From contig DCJL01000022.1 of NCBI GenBank assembly GCA_002320035.1, forward strand, positions 1-24,105: a stretch of 24,105 nucleotides of DNA. The letters run 5' to 3'. This document shows positions 7,121 to 13,709 of this stretch, in pieces (position 1 is the first letter of the stretch; every line of letters begins with the position of its first letter). The DNA comes from Clostridiales bacterium UBA1701. GTDB taxonomy: Bacteria; Bacillota; Clostridia; Oscillospirales; Oscillospiraceae. Position numbers and translations under genes: made by a program. The notes beneath the pieces are model-generated. The model ran no database searches. It was not told the origin of the DNA and saw only the letters and a program-made list of their open reading frames with translations.

Positions 7121-7721
7121 AGAGCGTGAAGCCCGGGCTGAAAGTCTTTTTCACGCTGCCCCCTGCGGGAGCCACCAGCTTCGCCTTTCGCAGGGCGCCT
7201 ACGATGGGTTTATACAGCAGCATGGTAAGGCCGGCGTTAATGCCGCCTTTGATGAGATTGAAGGGCAGGAACACGGTGGCAAGCATGTCCGCGACCTTCT
7301 CCCGGGGGACGCCCATATAGTAGGGGGTAATGATGTAGTTCCAAATAAGCATGGAAACAGTCAGCAGCACGACACCCATGGCGAGGCCCAAGACAGCGCC
7401 CTTCTGGGAATGGTGCTTTTTATAGAACCAGGCGGCAGGGACGGCAAAAGCACAGGTGGAAACGATATTCATAATCATGCCGTAAGGGCCTGTGCCGCTG
7501 ATCGTTATCATCTCGACAAAGGAGACAATCACCGAGATAAGCACGCTTGTCAGGGGCCCGAAGATAAAGCCCGCAATAACGATCACAACGTCTTTGGGCT
7601 CATAGCTCAAAAAACCTGCCACATCGGGAATTACCTTGCTGAGCACCACAGCCACAAAGGCCACGGCGGAGAACATGGCCACAACAGCCATATAGCGGGT
7701 TGACATTTTCTGCTTTTCCAT
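7059..7721 (-). CDS. ribU: ECF transporter S component, riboflavin (RibU)
   Basis: RibU is the membrane substrate-binding subunit of an energy-coupling-factor transporter for riboflavin. It works with EcfA, EcfA' and EcfT, which are not in this window. The 220-residue product has about six hydrophobic segments. The first transmembrane region (MSTRYMAVVAMFSAVAFVAVVL) and the following LSYEPKDVVIVIAGFIFGPLTSVLISVIVS are characteristic of the family. The start at 7721 has a strong GGAGG at the normal spacing; the frame stays open upstream through the riboswitch but should not be translated there. An FMN riboswitch and a sigma-A promoter immediately precede it, which strongly supports riboflavin or FMN as the regulated vitamin. 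The gene appears monocistronic and overlaps the convergent flippase gene at its 3' end. Confidence 0.93.
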   Translation of the reverse strand: MEKQKMSTRYMAVVAMFSAVAFVAVVLSKVIPDVAGFLSYEPKDVVIVIAGFIFGPLTSVLISVIVSFVEMITISGTGPYGMIMNIVSTCAFAVPAAWFYKKHHSQKGAVLGLAMGVVLLTVSMLIWNYIITPYYMGVPREKVADMLATVFLPFNLIKGGINAGLTMLLYKPIVGALRKAKLVAPAGGSVKKTFSPGFTLFTLVVLLTFVLLFLVMIGVL

Positions 7722-7743
7722 TTTTATTTCCTCCAAAAGATAA

Positions 7744-7769
7744 TGCCCGAAGATATCAATCTTCGGGCA
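7744..7769 (-). terminator. expression-platform hairpin of the FMN riboswitch
   Basis: An 11-bp perfect stem (7744-7754 with 7759-7769) has a four-base loop. On the minus strand it is followed by TTATCTTTTGGAGG. The partial T run is consistent with a riboswitch terminator. The stem also ends only a few bases before the ribosome binding site, so translational control is an alternative. Confidence 0.7.
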
Positions 7770-7805
7770 CAGGCGTTCAAAATATAGGAATGGCAACATT
7801 CCCGT

Positions 7806-7943
7806 ATCTTCTTCCATCCAGACTTTACTGTCGGTCCCGGAATCACACCGGGTCATGCCTTTCGGCTCGCGGACTTGGATGAACGGCCAGTGTCAGCCGC
7901 CAAATTTACCGCCGGTAGGGACTCACACCCTGCCCTGAAGACG
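7806..7943 (-). promoter_or_regulatory. FMN riboswitch (RFN element)
   Basis: The minus strand shows the RFN core in order. TCTTCAGGGCAGGGTG is followed by TCCCTACCGGCGGTAAA, then CCGCGAGC, then GACCCGGTGTGATTCCGGG and ACCGACAGTAAAGTCTGGAT. It closes with GGAAGAAGAT, which pairs with the start (ATCTTC-type P1). FMN binding to this class switches off riboflavin synthesis or uptake genes, so ribU should be repressed when FMN is plentiful. The hairpin at 7744-7769 is the likely expression platform. Confidence 0.97.
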
Positions 7944-7948
7944 ACATG

Positions 7949-7977
7949 ATTATAACACCCAATTCTTGTTTTGACAA
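7949..7977 (-). promoter_or_regulatory. sigma-A promoter of riboswitch-ribU
   Basis: On the minus strand TTGTCA (7977-7972) and TATAAT (7954-7949) have a 17-bp spacer and point directly into the riboswitch. The -35 box shares its DNA with the -35 box of the divergent promoter at 7971-7999. Confidence 0.75.
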
Positions 7978-7999
7978 GACCCATTTTTAAGTTTACAAT
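7971..7999 (+). promoter_or_regulatory. sigma-A promoter of the SLOG-family gene
   Basis: TTGACA (7971-7976) and TACAAT (7994-7999) have a 17-bp spacer. This predicts a start near 8006, about 45 nt before the ATG at 8052. It overlaps the ribU -35 box on the other strand. Confidence 0.75.
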
Positions 8000-8051
8000 A
8001 GGGAAGGCAAAAATCGCCCCAGTGGGGCATTGTGCAAAACGGAGGGCGAAA

Positions 8052-8552
8052 ATGGATGAGCGCGATATCACCTGCTGCTTCACAGGGCACAGGCCCGGCA
8101 GGCTGCCCTGGGGTGCGAGAGAGACGGATGTACGCTGCCTTGCCCTGAAAGCGGAGCTTGCGCAGCGTCTGGAGGGAATTTATGAAGCCGGGTACCGTCG
8201 TTTTTTCTGCGGCATGGCCCTGGGCTGCGACACTTATTTTGCCCAGGCCGTTCTGACGCTGAAAGAGGAGAGGCCGGGCGTGATTCTTGAGGCAGCGGTC
8301 CCCTGCGCCTCCCAGGCGGATAAATGGACGCGTGCTCAGCAACTGCGGTACAACGCGCTCCTTAATGACTGCGACAAAGTGCATATTCTTCAGCAGGACT
8401 ACACAGCCGACTGTATGCTTCGGCGCAACCGCTATATGGTCGACCGTTCCTCCCTGCTGCTGGCCGTTTTTGACGGACGGCCCAGCGGTACCATGAACAC
8501 CCTGGTCTATGCGCAGCGGCAGGGTATAAAAAGCATAATAATTGAGTTGTGA
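8052..8552 (+). CDS. SLOG-family (DUF1273/YpsA-like) protein
   Basis: This 166-residue protein opens with ITCCFTGHRPGRLPWG, the signature of the DUF1273/YpsA branch of the SLOG (DprA-like Rossmann) superfamily. It continues with RRFFCGMALGCDTYFAQAVL, a second conserved glycine-rich loop. Near the C-terminus RNRYMVDRSSLLLAVFDGRPSGTMNTLVYAQRQG completes the family pattern. Such domains are thought to bind nucleotides or nucleotide-derived ligands; a precise function is not established. The start at 8052 has GGAGGG at 8041-8046. An in-frame ATG at 7971 would lie within the promoter and is rejected. The gene is probably monocistronic. Confidence 0.87.
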   Translation: MDERDITCCFTGHRPGRLPWGARETDVRCLALKAELAQRLEGIYEAGYRRFFCGMALGCDTYFAQAVLTLKEERPGVILEAAVPCASQADKWTRAQQLRYNALLNDCDKVHILQQDYTADCMLRRNRYMVDRSSLLLAVFDGRPSGTMNTLVYAQRQGIKSIIIEL

Positions 8553-8600
8553 AAAATCCGGGGATTGGCCCTTTTCAAGAGCGGATCTCCCGGATCTTTC

Positions 8601-9245
8601 TTATTTTTCCAGCAGTAGCCTTTCAAGGGCCGGGCAGTCGGCGGCAAAAAAGTCCGCCCCAGCTTCCTCAAGCTCTCCCTCAGCCGCATAGCCGAAGCCC
8701 ACAGCGGCGCAGGGAATGCCGCAGCGGTGCGCCCCCTCCACGTCATACTTTGTGTCCCCCACCAGAAGGCAGTTTTCAGCCCCTGCACCCAGGGCTTCCA
8801 TCACCTGACGGACAATTTCCCACTTGGCGCTGTTGTTCCCGTCGGGCCTGCTGCCCTTTATAAAGCCGAAATAATCCAGCATCCCCTCCCGGGCCAGAAG
8901 CTCCTCGGCCAGAGCCTGTGGCTTGGAGGTGGCCACAGCCAAAATCTTTCCCGCCCGGCGGAGAGAAACGAGCAGCTCCTTCACCCCTGGGAAAACCCTG
9001 CACTGATATAGCCCAATGGGAAGGTAGCGTTCCCTGAAATCCGCCGTGGCCCGCTCCGCCTGCGGCAGGGTAAGTCCAAATTTTTTCATAAACATATCCA
9101 CCAGGGGAGGCCCCGCAAAGCAGCGCAGCTCATCCAGCGGCGCGTCAAGCCCCTGCTTATTTATGGCATAGCGAACGGACTTGGTGATTCCCTCCAGGGT
9201 ATCGAAAAGGGTGCCGTCAAAATCAAAAAGAATATACTCGTACAT
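8601..9245 (-). CDS. HAD-superfamily hydrolase, phosphoglycolate phosphatase-like
   Basis: This 214-residue HAD subfamily IA hydrolase has motif I ILFDFDGTLFDT (nucleophile Asp8, acid Asp10), motif II near VATSKPQALAEELL, and motif III/IV KWEIVRQVMEAL and LLVGDTKYDVEGA. An alpha-helical cap lies at about residues 16-85. The layout matches Gph/PpaX-type phosphatases, which dephosphorylate 2-phosphoglycolate, pyrophosphate or related small phosphates; the substrate here is a guess. AGAGGT precedes the ATG, and a consensus promoter at 9275-9303 drives it. It converges on the SLOG gene with a 48-bp gap holding only a weak 7-bp stem. Confidence 0.88.
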   Translation of the reverse strand: MYEYILFDFDGTLFDTLEGITKSVRYAINKQGLDAPLDELRCFAGPPLVDMFMKKFGLTLPQAERATADFRERYLPIGLYQCRVFPGVKELLVSLRRAGKILAVATSKPQALAEELLAREGMLDYFGFIKGSRPDGNNSAKWEIVRQVMEALGAGAENCLLVGDTKYDVEGAHRCGIPCAAVGFGYAAEGELEEAGADFFAADCPALERLLLEK

Positions 9246-9274
9246 GCCTTACCTCTGATTCTCAGTTTACGCAA

Positions 9275-9303
9275 ATTATATAATGGGGCTAATTTTATGT
9301 CAA
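9275..9303 (-). promoter_or_regulatory. consensus sigma-A promoter of the HAD gene
   Basis: On the minus strand TTGACA (9303-9298) and TATAAT (9280-9275) match consensus in all twelve positions with an optimal 17-bp spacer. The predicted untranslated leader is only about 23 nt. Confidence 0.8.
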
Positions 9304-9354
9304 TCCGGGAAAAATACGCATAAGATACCATATCCTTTCATTGCGAGGTGCGCC

Positions 9355-10404
9355 ATGATTCAAACATATTTTCTCGGAGCAAACACAAAAGAGGGATTTT
9401 TCTCCCTATACGGCGGCTTTCCGCCCCGGAACGGGGATTTTCTCCACATAATAAAAGGCGGGCCGGGGACAGGAAAATCCGGCTTTATGCGAAAAATCGG
9501 CCTTGCGGCGGAAAAGCAGGGACTGGACGTTGAATATGTGCTCTGCTCCGGTGACCCGGACTCTCTGGACGGGGTATACATCCCCGCCCTGAAAACCGCC
9601 TGGGTAGATGGAACCGCCCCCCATGTTACAGAGCCGGTCTGTTTTGGAGTTAACTCTGATTATGTAAACTTAGGCCGTTTCTGCCGTCTGCCCTTTTCCC
9701 CAGAGGAAAAGGAAGAAATCCAGCGTATAAACACCAGCTACAAACTTTTGTACGCCCGCGCCTACGGCTATCTCTCCGCCGCCGCGCATCTCGGCAACGC
9801 TTCCCTTCCCGAACTTTTCGGGCCGGCAGAGCAGGCCGCCATCGGCCGACGCATTGACAACATCCTTGACCGAAACCTGGGCCGCTCCTTTTTATGCGGC
9901 GGCAAAAAAAGCGCCCGATTTCTCAGCGCGCTGAGCTGTCAGGGGGAATACCGGCTGCCGGGCGAAATATCCAAGTTATGTAAACTTATCTATCAGTTTG
10001 ACGATGGCCTCGGCGGCGCCGGAGCAGCCCTTGAATACGCGGCGGAGGGCGCTTTGAAGCGGGGCGCGGAAATTATTGTCTGCCCCTCGCCCCTTGAGCC
10101 TGCGGTTTTGGAGGCTGTGCTCATTCCCTCTGCCGGTCTGGCCCTTCTGGGCGGCGGCTTTGAGCTGGAAGAGGTGCGGCATATCCGCATTGATGCCCTG
10201 ATCCCCACAGAAAAGCAGCAATCTCTTCGTCCCGAGCGCCGGGAGGCCCTGCGGGCCAGGGAGCGCGCCCTTGCTCTGGCCCTGGAAAAGCTTGGCCAGG
10301 CCAAAGCGCTCCATGATGAGCTGGAAGGCTTCTATATTCCCCACATGGACTTCCCCGCCCTGACAAAATATACCGAGGGCGAGATCAGAAGGTTTCTGAA
10401 GTAA
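9355..10404 (+). CDS. P-loop ATPase of the PRK06851-like family
   Basis: This 349-residue predicted cytoplasmic NTPase has a Walker A loop at 35-42 in HIIKGGPGTGKSGFMRKIG. It is preceded by FLGANTKEGFFSLYGGF, the family-typical start in which a GxNTxxGF motif precedes the P-loop. The middle has VEYVLCSGDPDSLDGVYIP. The C-terminal half contains a second Rossmann-like stretch and a charged helical segment (about 290-325, ERREALRARERALALALEKL). Bacillus and Clostridia homologues are uncharacterised and roughly this length. The ATG at 9355 has GAGGTG just upstream; the frame is open further upstream to 9283 but without support. It stands alone, facing the convergent zinc-ribbon/DUF5685/J-domain operon. 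No promoter for it is obvious. Confidence 0.75.
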   Translation: MIQTYFLGANTKEGFFSLYGGFPPRNGDFLHIIKGGPGTGKSGFMRKIGLAAEKQGLDVEYVLCSGDPDSLDGVYIPALKTAWVDGTAPHVTEPVCFGVNSDYVNLGRFCRLPFSPEEKEEIQRINTSYKLLYARAYGYLSAAAHLGNASLPELFGPAEQAAIGRRIDNILDRNLGRSFLCGGKKSARFLSALSCQGEYRLPGEISKLCKLIYQFDDGLGGAGAALEYAAEGALKRGAEIIVCPSPLEPAVLEAVLIPSAGLALLGGGFELEEVRHIRIDALIPTEKQQSLRPERREALRARERALALALEKLGQAKALHDELEGFYIPHMDFPALTKYTEGEIRRFLK

Positions 10405-10447
10405 AGCGCCCGCCGCCTTTCCGGGGCGGAACATCCGGGCGTATGGA

Positions 10448-10473
10448 AAACCCCCGCCGCATGGCGGGGGTTT
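10448..10473. terminator. bidirectional intrinsic terminator
   Basis: An 11-bp stem (10448-10458 with 10463-10473) has a GCAT loop and A/T flanks on both sides. It lies between the convergent P-loop ATPase and J-domain genes and can serve both, although the T tracts are short. The left part of the gap (10405-10447) shows no gene. Confidence 0.7.
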
Positions 10474-10475
10474 AC

Positions 10476-11132
10476 TCAGCAGCAGAAAAATCTGTATCCG
10501 CACAGGGGGCCGCAGCATAAGTTCATGGCACACATGGTCATGCATAGTCGGTCCGTGTTCAGGCCAGAGCTGTAATGGACGGTATAATCATCATAAAAGT
10601 CTCCGCCCCGCTGGATGATCTCCAAAAGCCGCCTGTACTCCTCGTTGCCGGGCTCAATCTCCACTGCCTTCTTTGCCGCCTCAAGCGCGGCAATTTTATT
10701 GCCCATGTACATATTAGCCCCGGCGGAGAGGTAGTACCACTTTCCGTCCCGCTCCCGGACAGGCACGCCTGAAAGGGCGTTAATGGCCTCCCGGTACATG
10801 CCGTTGCGGATGTAATTCTTGGCGGCGGTGTACTCGCTGCGCTCGTTTTGCTGGTACTGGGCACCGCCCCAGCCATAGGCATTGCCGCCCCAGTTATATG
10901 CCCCGCCGTACTGCTGGTAAGCGCCGCTCTGGCCATAAGCCTGCTGCTGGGCGCCGCCGTTTTTGATCTGGTCGTAGGCAGCGTTGATATCGTTCATCTT
11001 CCGGGCGGCGTTCTCGTCCCCCGGGTTCAGGTCGGGATGATATTTCTTTGTCAGTTCCCGGTATGCTTTTTTTATCTCATCGTCTGAGGCGTCCGGCGAC
11101 ACACCCAGGACTTTATACGGATCCTGAATCAT
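10476..11132 (-). CDS. J-domain (DnaJ-like) protein with TPR-like repeat and Cys-rich tail
   Basis: The 218-residue product has an N-terminal J domain (about 3-60) with the essential HPD at 32-34, so it should stimulate an Hsp70 (DnaK) ATPase. A Gly/Gln/Tyr/Asn-rich linker follows (about 60-95). A TPR-like helical segment is next (about 98-165, AKNYIRNGMYREAINALSG and ALEAAKKAVEIEPGNEEYRRLL). The last 22 residues hold seven cysteines (CMTMCAMNLCCGPLCGYRFFCC) and could bind metal or carry lipid. It lacks the zinc-finger and C-terminal domains of true DnaJ, so it is a specialised co-chaperone. Its start overlaps the end of the DUF5685 gene by 20 bp, and AAGGG precedes the ATG. It is the last gene of a three-gene operon. 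Confidence 0.9.
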   Translation of the reverse strand: MIQDPYKVLGVSPDASDDEIKKAYRELTKKYHPDLNPGDENAARKMNDINAAYDQIKNGGAQQQAYGQSGAYQQYGGAYNWGGNAYGWGGAQYQQNERSEYTAAKNYIRNGMYREAINALSGVPVRERDGKWYYLSAGANMYMGNKIAALEAAKKAVEIEPGNEEYRRLLEIIQRGGDFYDDYTVHYSSGLNTDRLCMTMCAMNLCCGPLCGYRFFCC

Positions 11133-11958
11133 CTGAGGGTCCCTTCTTACTGTATTTCCTGTCGAATTGCGCCCAAAGGCCGGCGCACAGAATGTTTTTC
11201 AAAATGCCCGCGTCCTGTACAAGAGGCAGGGCGTCAAAATAATAGAGGCATTCTCCCAAAGTCATTTTCAGAATATCCCGAAAGCGCCTTTCATTGTCCC
11301 TGAGGCCGTAATAGCGCCGGAAGGGATTGTACCTGTTATGGAATGTATCCGCATCCAGATCCATGCAGGCATCCATAATATAGATAAAGCGGCCCAAGGC
11401 CCGGCCCATAGCGCGGAGTATGCCGCTCCAACGGTCCTCCCGAAGGATAAACACTTCTCCCATCAGTTCCCCAAAACATCCGGCCGCCTCGTCCGGCGCT
11501 TCCCGGTTCTCTTTTTCTATTTCATGAAGTCTGGACAGTGAACGCCCTATTGCCGCGCATTGGCGGGGATAAGCGGCGCCGATTTTCTCATAAGCTTTTT
11601 TTAGAAAGGCGGCTTCGGCAAGGGCAAGGGGATTCCCATCATCCTGCCAGTTGTCCAGAAGCTTGAGCCGGGCGAGCGCCAGATTCATATCTGCGGCATA
11701 CTCAGTAGCCTCGCTTATAAACCAGGGGCGTTTTTCTCTCGGGTGCACAAGACAGAGGCTCTCCCCGCTTCGCTCCTCCGGCTCGTAAAGGGAGCCCAGG
11801 AGCAGCACCAGAAAGGTCATGTCGTAATTCAGGGTCAGCCGCGAAAGCTGGCCATTCCGCTCTTTCAGACAGCGGCAAAGCCCGCAGTATCCAGCCCGGT
11901 AGCGGGCAAACTGTTCCTCGGTCAGCTTCTCCGGGGCGGCGGCAAGATAGCCGAACAT
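11113..11958 (-). CDS. DUF5685 family protein
   Basis: This 281-residue, mostly alpha-helical protein of unknown function begins MFGYLAAAPEKLTEEQFARYRAGYCGLCRCL, the DUF5685 signature with Cys25, Cys28 and Cys30. Later helices contain SRLTLNYDMTFLVLLLGSLYEPE, FISEATEYAADMNLALARLKLLDNWQDD and FIYIMDACMDLDADTFHNRYNPF. These acidic and asparagine patterns recall helical isoprenoid-type bundles or metal sites, but that is inference. The start at 11958 fits the family; the frame is open further upstream inside the preceding gene. It starts with TGATATG immediately after the zinc-ribbon stop (11960), indicating translational coupling, and overlaps the J-domain gene by 20 bp. Confidence 0.8.
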   Translation of the reverse strand: MFGYLAAAPEKLTEEQFARYRAGYCGLCRCLKERNGQLSRLTLNYDMTFLVLLLGSLYEPEERSGESLCLVHPREKRPWFISEATEYAADMNLALARLKLLDNWQDDGNPLALAEAAFLKKAYEKIGAAYPRQCAAIGRSLSRLHEIEKENREAPDEAAGCFGELMGEVFILREDRWSGILRAMGRALGRFIYIMDACMDLDADTFHNRYNPFRRYYGLRDNERRFRDILKMTLGECLYYFDALPLVQDAGILKNILCAGLWAQFDRKYSKKGPSDDSGSV

Positions 11959-11959
11959 A

Positions 11960-12364
11960 TCAGGACTTGCCCGTAAAAGAGCTGCCGCACTTTCGGCAGA
12001 CAATCTTTATCTTTCCCTTGCCCCTTGGTACCCGAAGCGTGGTCCTGCAGGAGGGACAGGTGAAAAATTTATAGTCCCGCCGCTGAACCCAGCGCTCATA
12101 ACGCAGGCGAAAGAAATTGGAGATCCTGTATTTCAGGCGGATGAACTTGCCGTTCTCCTCCCCGCGCTTATAGAGATTTCGGGAAAACATCCTGAAATAT
12201 ACATATCCCAAAAGCACGAACACCGCAGGATAGATAAATCTGCCAACGCTCTGGCTGAAAATGCCCGCCAGAAGCAGCAGAACCATATCTGCTATCAGCA
12301 GGAAAATATTAAGTTGATCGTTTCCGTTTCTTCCGGCCATAAATCTTGCCAAGCGTTCTCTCAT
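11960..12364 (-). CDS. membrane-anchored zinc-ribbon protein
   Basis: This 134-residue protein has two adjacent hydrophobic segments (about 19-36 and 43-59) and then a basic, Arg/Lys-rich cytoplasmic stretch (61-100). It ends with a C-terminal zinc ribbon of form CPSC (103, 106) and CRKC (123, 126). The name of its family is not known to me. The ribbon may bind nucleic acid or act as a metal-structured interaction module. It is the first gene of the operon with DUF5685 and the J-domain protein, with AAGGTGA before the ATG and a promoter at 12398-12428. Confidence 0.82.
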   Translation of the reverse strand: MRERLARFMAGRNGNDQLNIFLLIADMVLLLLAGIFSQSVGRFIYPAVFVLLGYVYFRMFSRNLYKRGEENGKFIRLKYRISNFFRLRYERWVQRRDYKFFTCPSCRTTLRVPRGKGKIKIVCRKCGSSFTGKS

Positions 12365-12397
12365 GCTCTCACCTTAAAATATTTTTTCTAATATTTA

Positions 12398-12428
12398 ATT
12401 GTACCACTTTTCAAGGCCAAAACATCAA
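12398..12428 (-). promoter_or_regulatory. extended -10 promoter of the zinc-ribbon/DUF5685/J-domain operon
   Basis: On the minus strand TACAAT (12403-12398) is preceded by TGG, forming an extended -10 element. A weak -35 TTGATG lies at 12428-12423 with a 19-bp spacer. The predicted leader is about 27 nt. Confidence 0.5.
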
Positions 12429-12521
12429 GAATTTGTTAATTTGCTCCCGCCCGTCGAAAAAATTCGGCGGATATCCCCGATACGCCGGAGCCGCGCCGTC
12501 TCCTGTGCCGGCAATCTGTTT

Positions 12522-13598
12522 TCAGGCGCCCGCTGCTTCTCTCCGCCGCTCTTCCAAGGACAATTCCACAATTTTTTCGCAGAGCTTCGGGTAGTTCAGG
12601 CCCTCCATGGCGGCGGCCTTGGGGATGAGGCTGTTGGGTGTCATGCCGGGGAGCGTGTTCACCTCAAGGCACCAGGCCCTGCCTTCGGCGTCAAGGATAA
12701 AATCCGTCCGGGAATAGACAGACAGTCCCAGGGCCTTGTGCAGACGCAGAGCATATTCCCCGATGAGCCGGCGCTCGGCGCCGGTAATGGGTGCGGGGCA
12801 GATCTCTCTTGCCCCCTCGGCTCCGCTCTGGTACTTTGCCACATAGTCGAACGTCATGCCTTCGGGAGGGACGATCTCGATGGCACTGAGACATTTCCCG
12901 CCCAACACAGGCACAGTCAGCTCCCGGCCCCTTATCTTTTCCTCCACCAGAACTCTGCCGCCGTAGCTGAGGATCTCCCGGAGAGCCTGTTCCAATTCAT
13001 CCCGCGTTTCCGGCAGAGATACGCCGATGGACGAGCCGCCGCCCACCACCTTCACGGCGCAGGGCACAGGCAGTTCCTCTCGGAGCCTGGGAATGTCGCT
13101 CCCGGTATAGGTAAGTTCCCGCCAGGCGGGAGTAGGCACGCCGCAGCTTTCCATGATCCGCTTGGCGACAGCCTTATCCATTGCCATGCCGCTGCCCAAG
13201 GGACCGGAGCCGGTATAAGGCACACCAAGCAGATCCAGCGCTGCCTGAATCTTGCCGTCCTCTCCGTCGGCCCCGTGGAGCCCCAGGAAAACGCAGTCTG
13301 CCAGAGCGCAGACCTCCAGTACCTTCTTTCCCAGGCGGCTGGGGCTTTTATATTTTCTCGAGGCTACGACGGCCTGAATATCCGGGGCGGTCCTTTCTAT
13401 TGCCACACTGCCGCAGAAACCTTCCGCCGCATCAAAGGCGCGCTCAAGAGGACCTTCAAAATCCTCCAGGCCCAGAAACATATCCACAAAGATGGCCTGA
13501 TGGCCAAGGCTCCGCAGCGCTTTGCACACGGAGGTGCCCGAAACAAGGGACACATGCCGCTCGGTGCTGATTCCACCGCCCAATACCACTATTTTCAT
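12522..13598 (-). CDS. ddl: D-alanine--D-alanine ligase
   Basis: Ddl joins two D-alanines with ATP to make the terminal dipeptide of peptidoglycan precursors. The 358-residue ATP-grasp protein shows KIVVLGGGISTERHVSLVSG at the N-terminus and FLGLHGADGEDGKIQAALDLLGVPYTGS. The ATP-binding loop is VVGGGSSIGVS. The omega-loop region VAKYQSGAEG keeps the Lys-Tyr pair typical of D-Ala rather than D-Lac or D-Ser acceptors. The metal site is LEVNTLPGMTPNSLIPKAA. The start at 13598 has AAAGGGAG upstream. Two substitutions from the usual text (HGADGEDG for HGRGGEDG, KVVGGGSS for KPANLGSS) look like clade drift. It lies downstream of DUF4914, separated by a terminator. Confidence 0.93.
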   Translation of the reverse strand: MKIVVLGGGISTERHVSLVSGTSVCKALRSLGHQAIFVDMFLGLEDFEGPLERAFDAAEGFCGSVAIERTAPDIQAVVASRKYKSPSRLGKKVLEVCALADCVFLGLHGADGEDGKIQAALDLLGVPYTGSGPLGSGMAMDKAVAKRIMESCGVPTPAWRELTYTGSDIPRLREELPVPCAVKVVGGGSSIGVSLPETRDELEQALREILSYGGRVLVEEKIRGRELTVPVLGGKCLSAIEIVPPEGMTFDYVAKYQSGAEGAREICPAPITGAERRLIGEYALRLHKALGLSVYSRTDFILDAEGRAWCLEVNTLPGMTPNSLIPKAAAMEGLNYPKLCEKIVELSLEERRREAAGA

Positions 13599-13637
13599 TG
13601 TTTGACTCCCTTTCAAAAATACTTTTTCAGAATACCA

Positions 13638-13649
13638 CTTATATATAAG
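13638..13649. repeat. 12-bp palindrome in the ddl promoter region
   Basis: CTTATATATAAG is a perfect palindrome about 40 bp before the ddl start. On the minus strand it falls in the spacer between TTGTAG and TATTCT, a possible but mediocre promoter with 17-bp spacing. It may be just an A+T-rich promoter stretch. Confidence 0.3.
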
Positions 13650-13677
13650 AACTACAAGGAAAAAATGCATAAAAGCT

Positions 13678-13702
13678 CCCCGGGATGCATTACATCCCGG
13701 GG
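13678..13702 (-). terminator. terminator of the DUF4914 gene
   Basis: A 10-bp G+C-rich stem (13678-13687 with 13693-13702) has a five-base loop and lies eight bases beyond the DUF4914 stop. On the minus strand it is followed by AGCTTTTATGCATTTTTT, so T-rich tracts come after the stem. Confidence 0.75.
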
Positions 13703-13709
13703 CCGGAAT

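Noticed and set aside
8556..8595. ATCCGGG/CCCGGAT stem between the SLOG and HAD genes as a terminator
   Set aside because: The stem is only 7 bp with a 26-nt loop, too weak to call.
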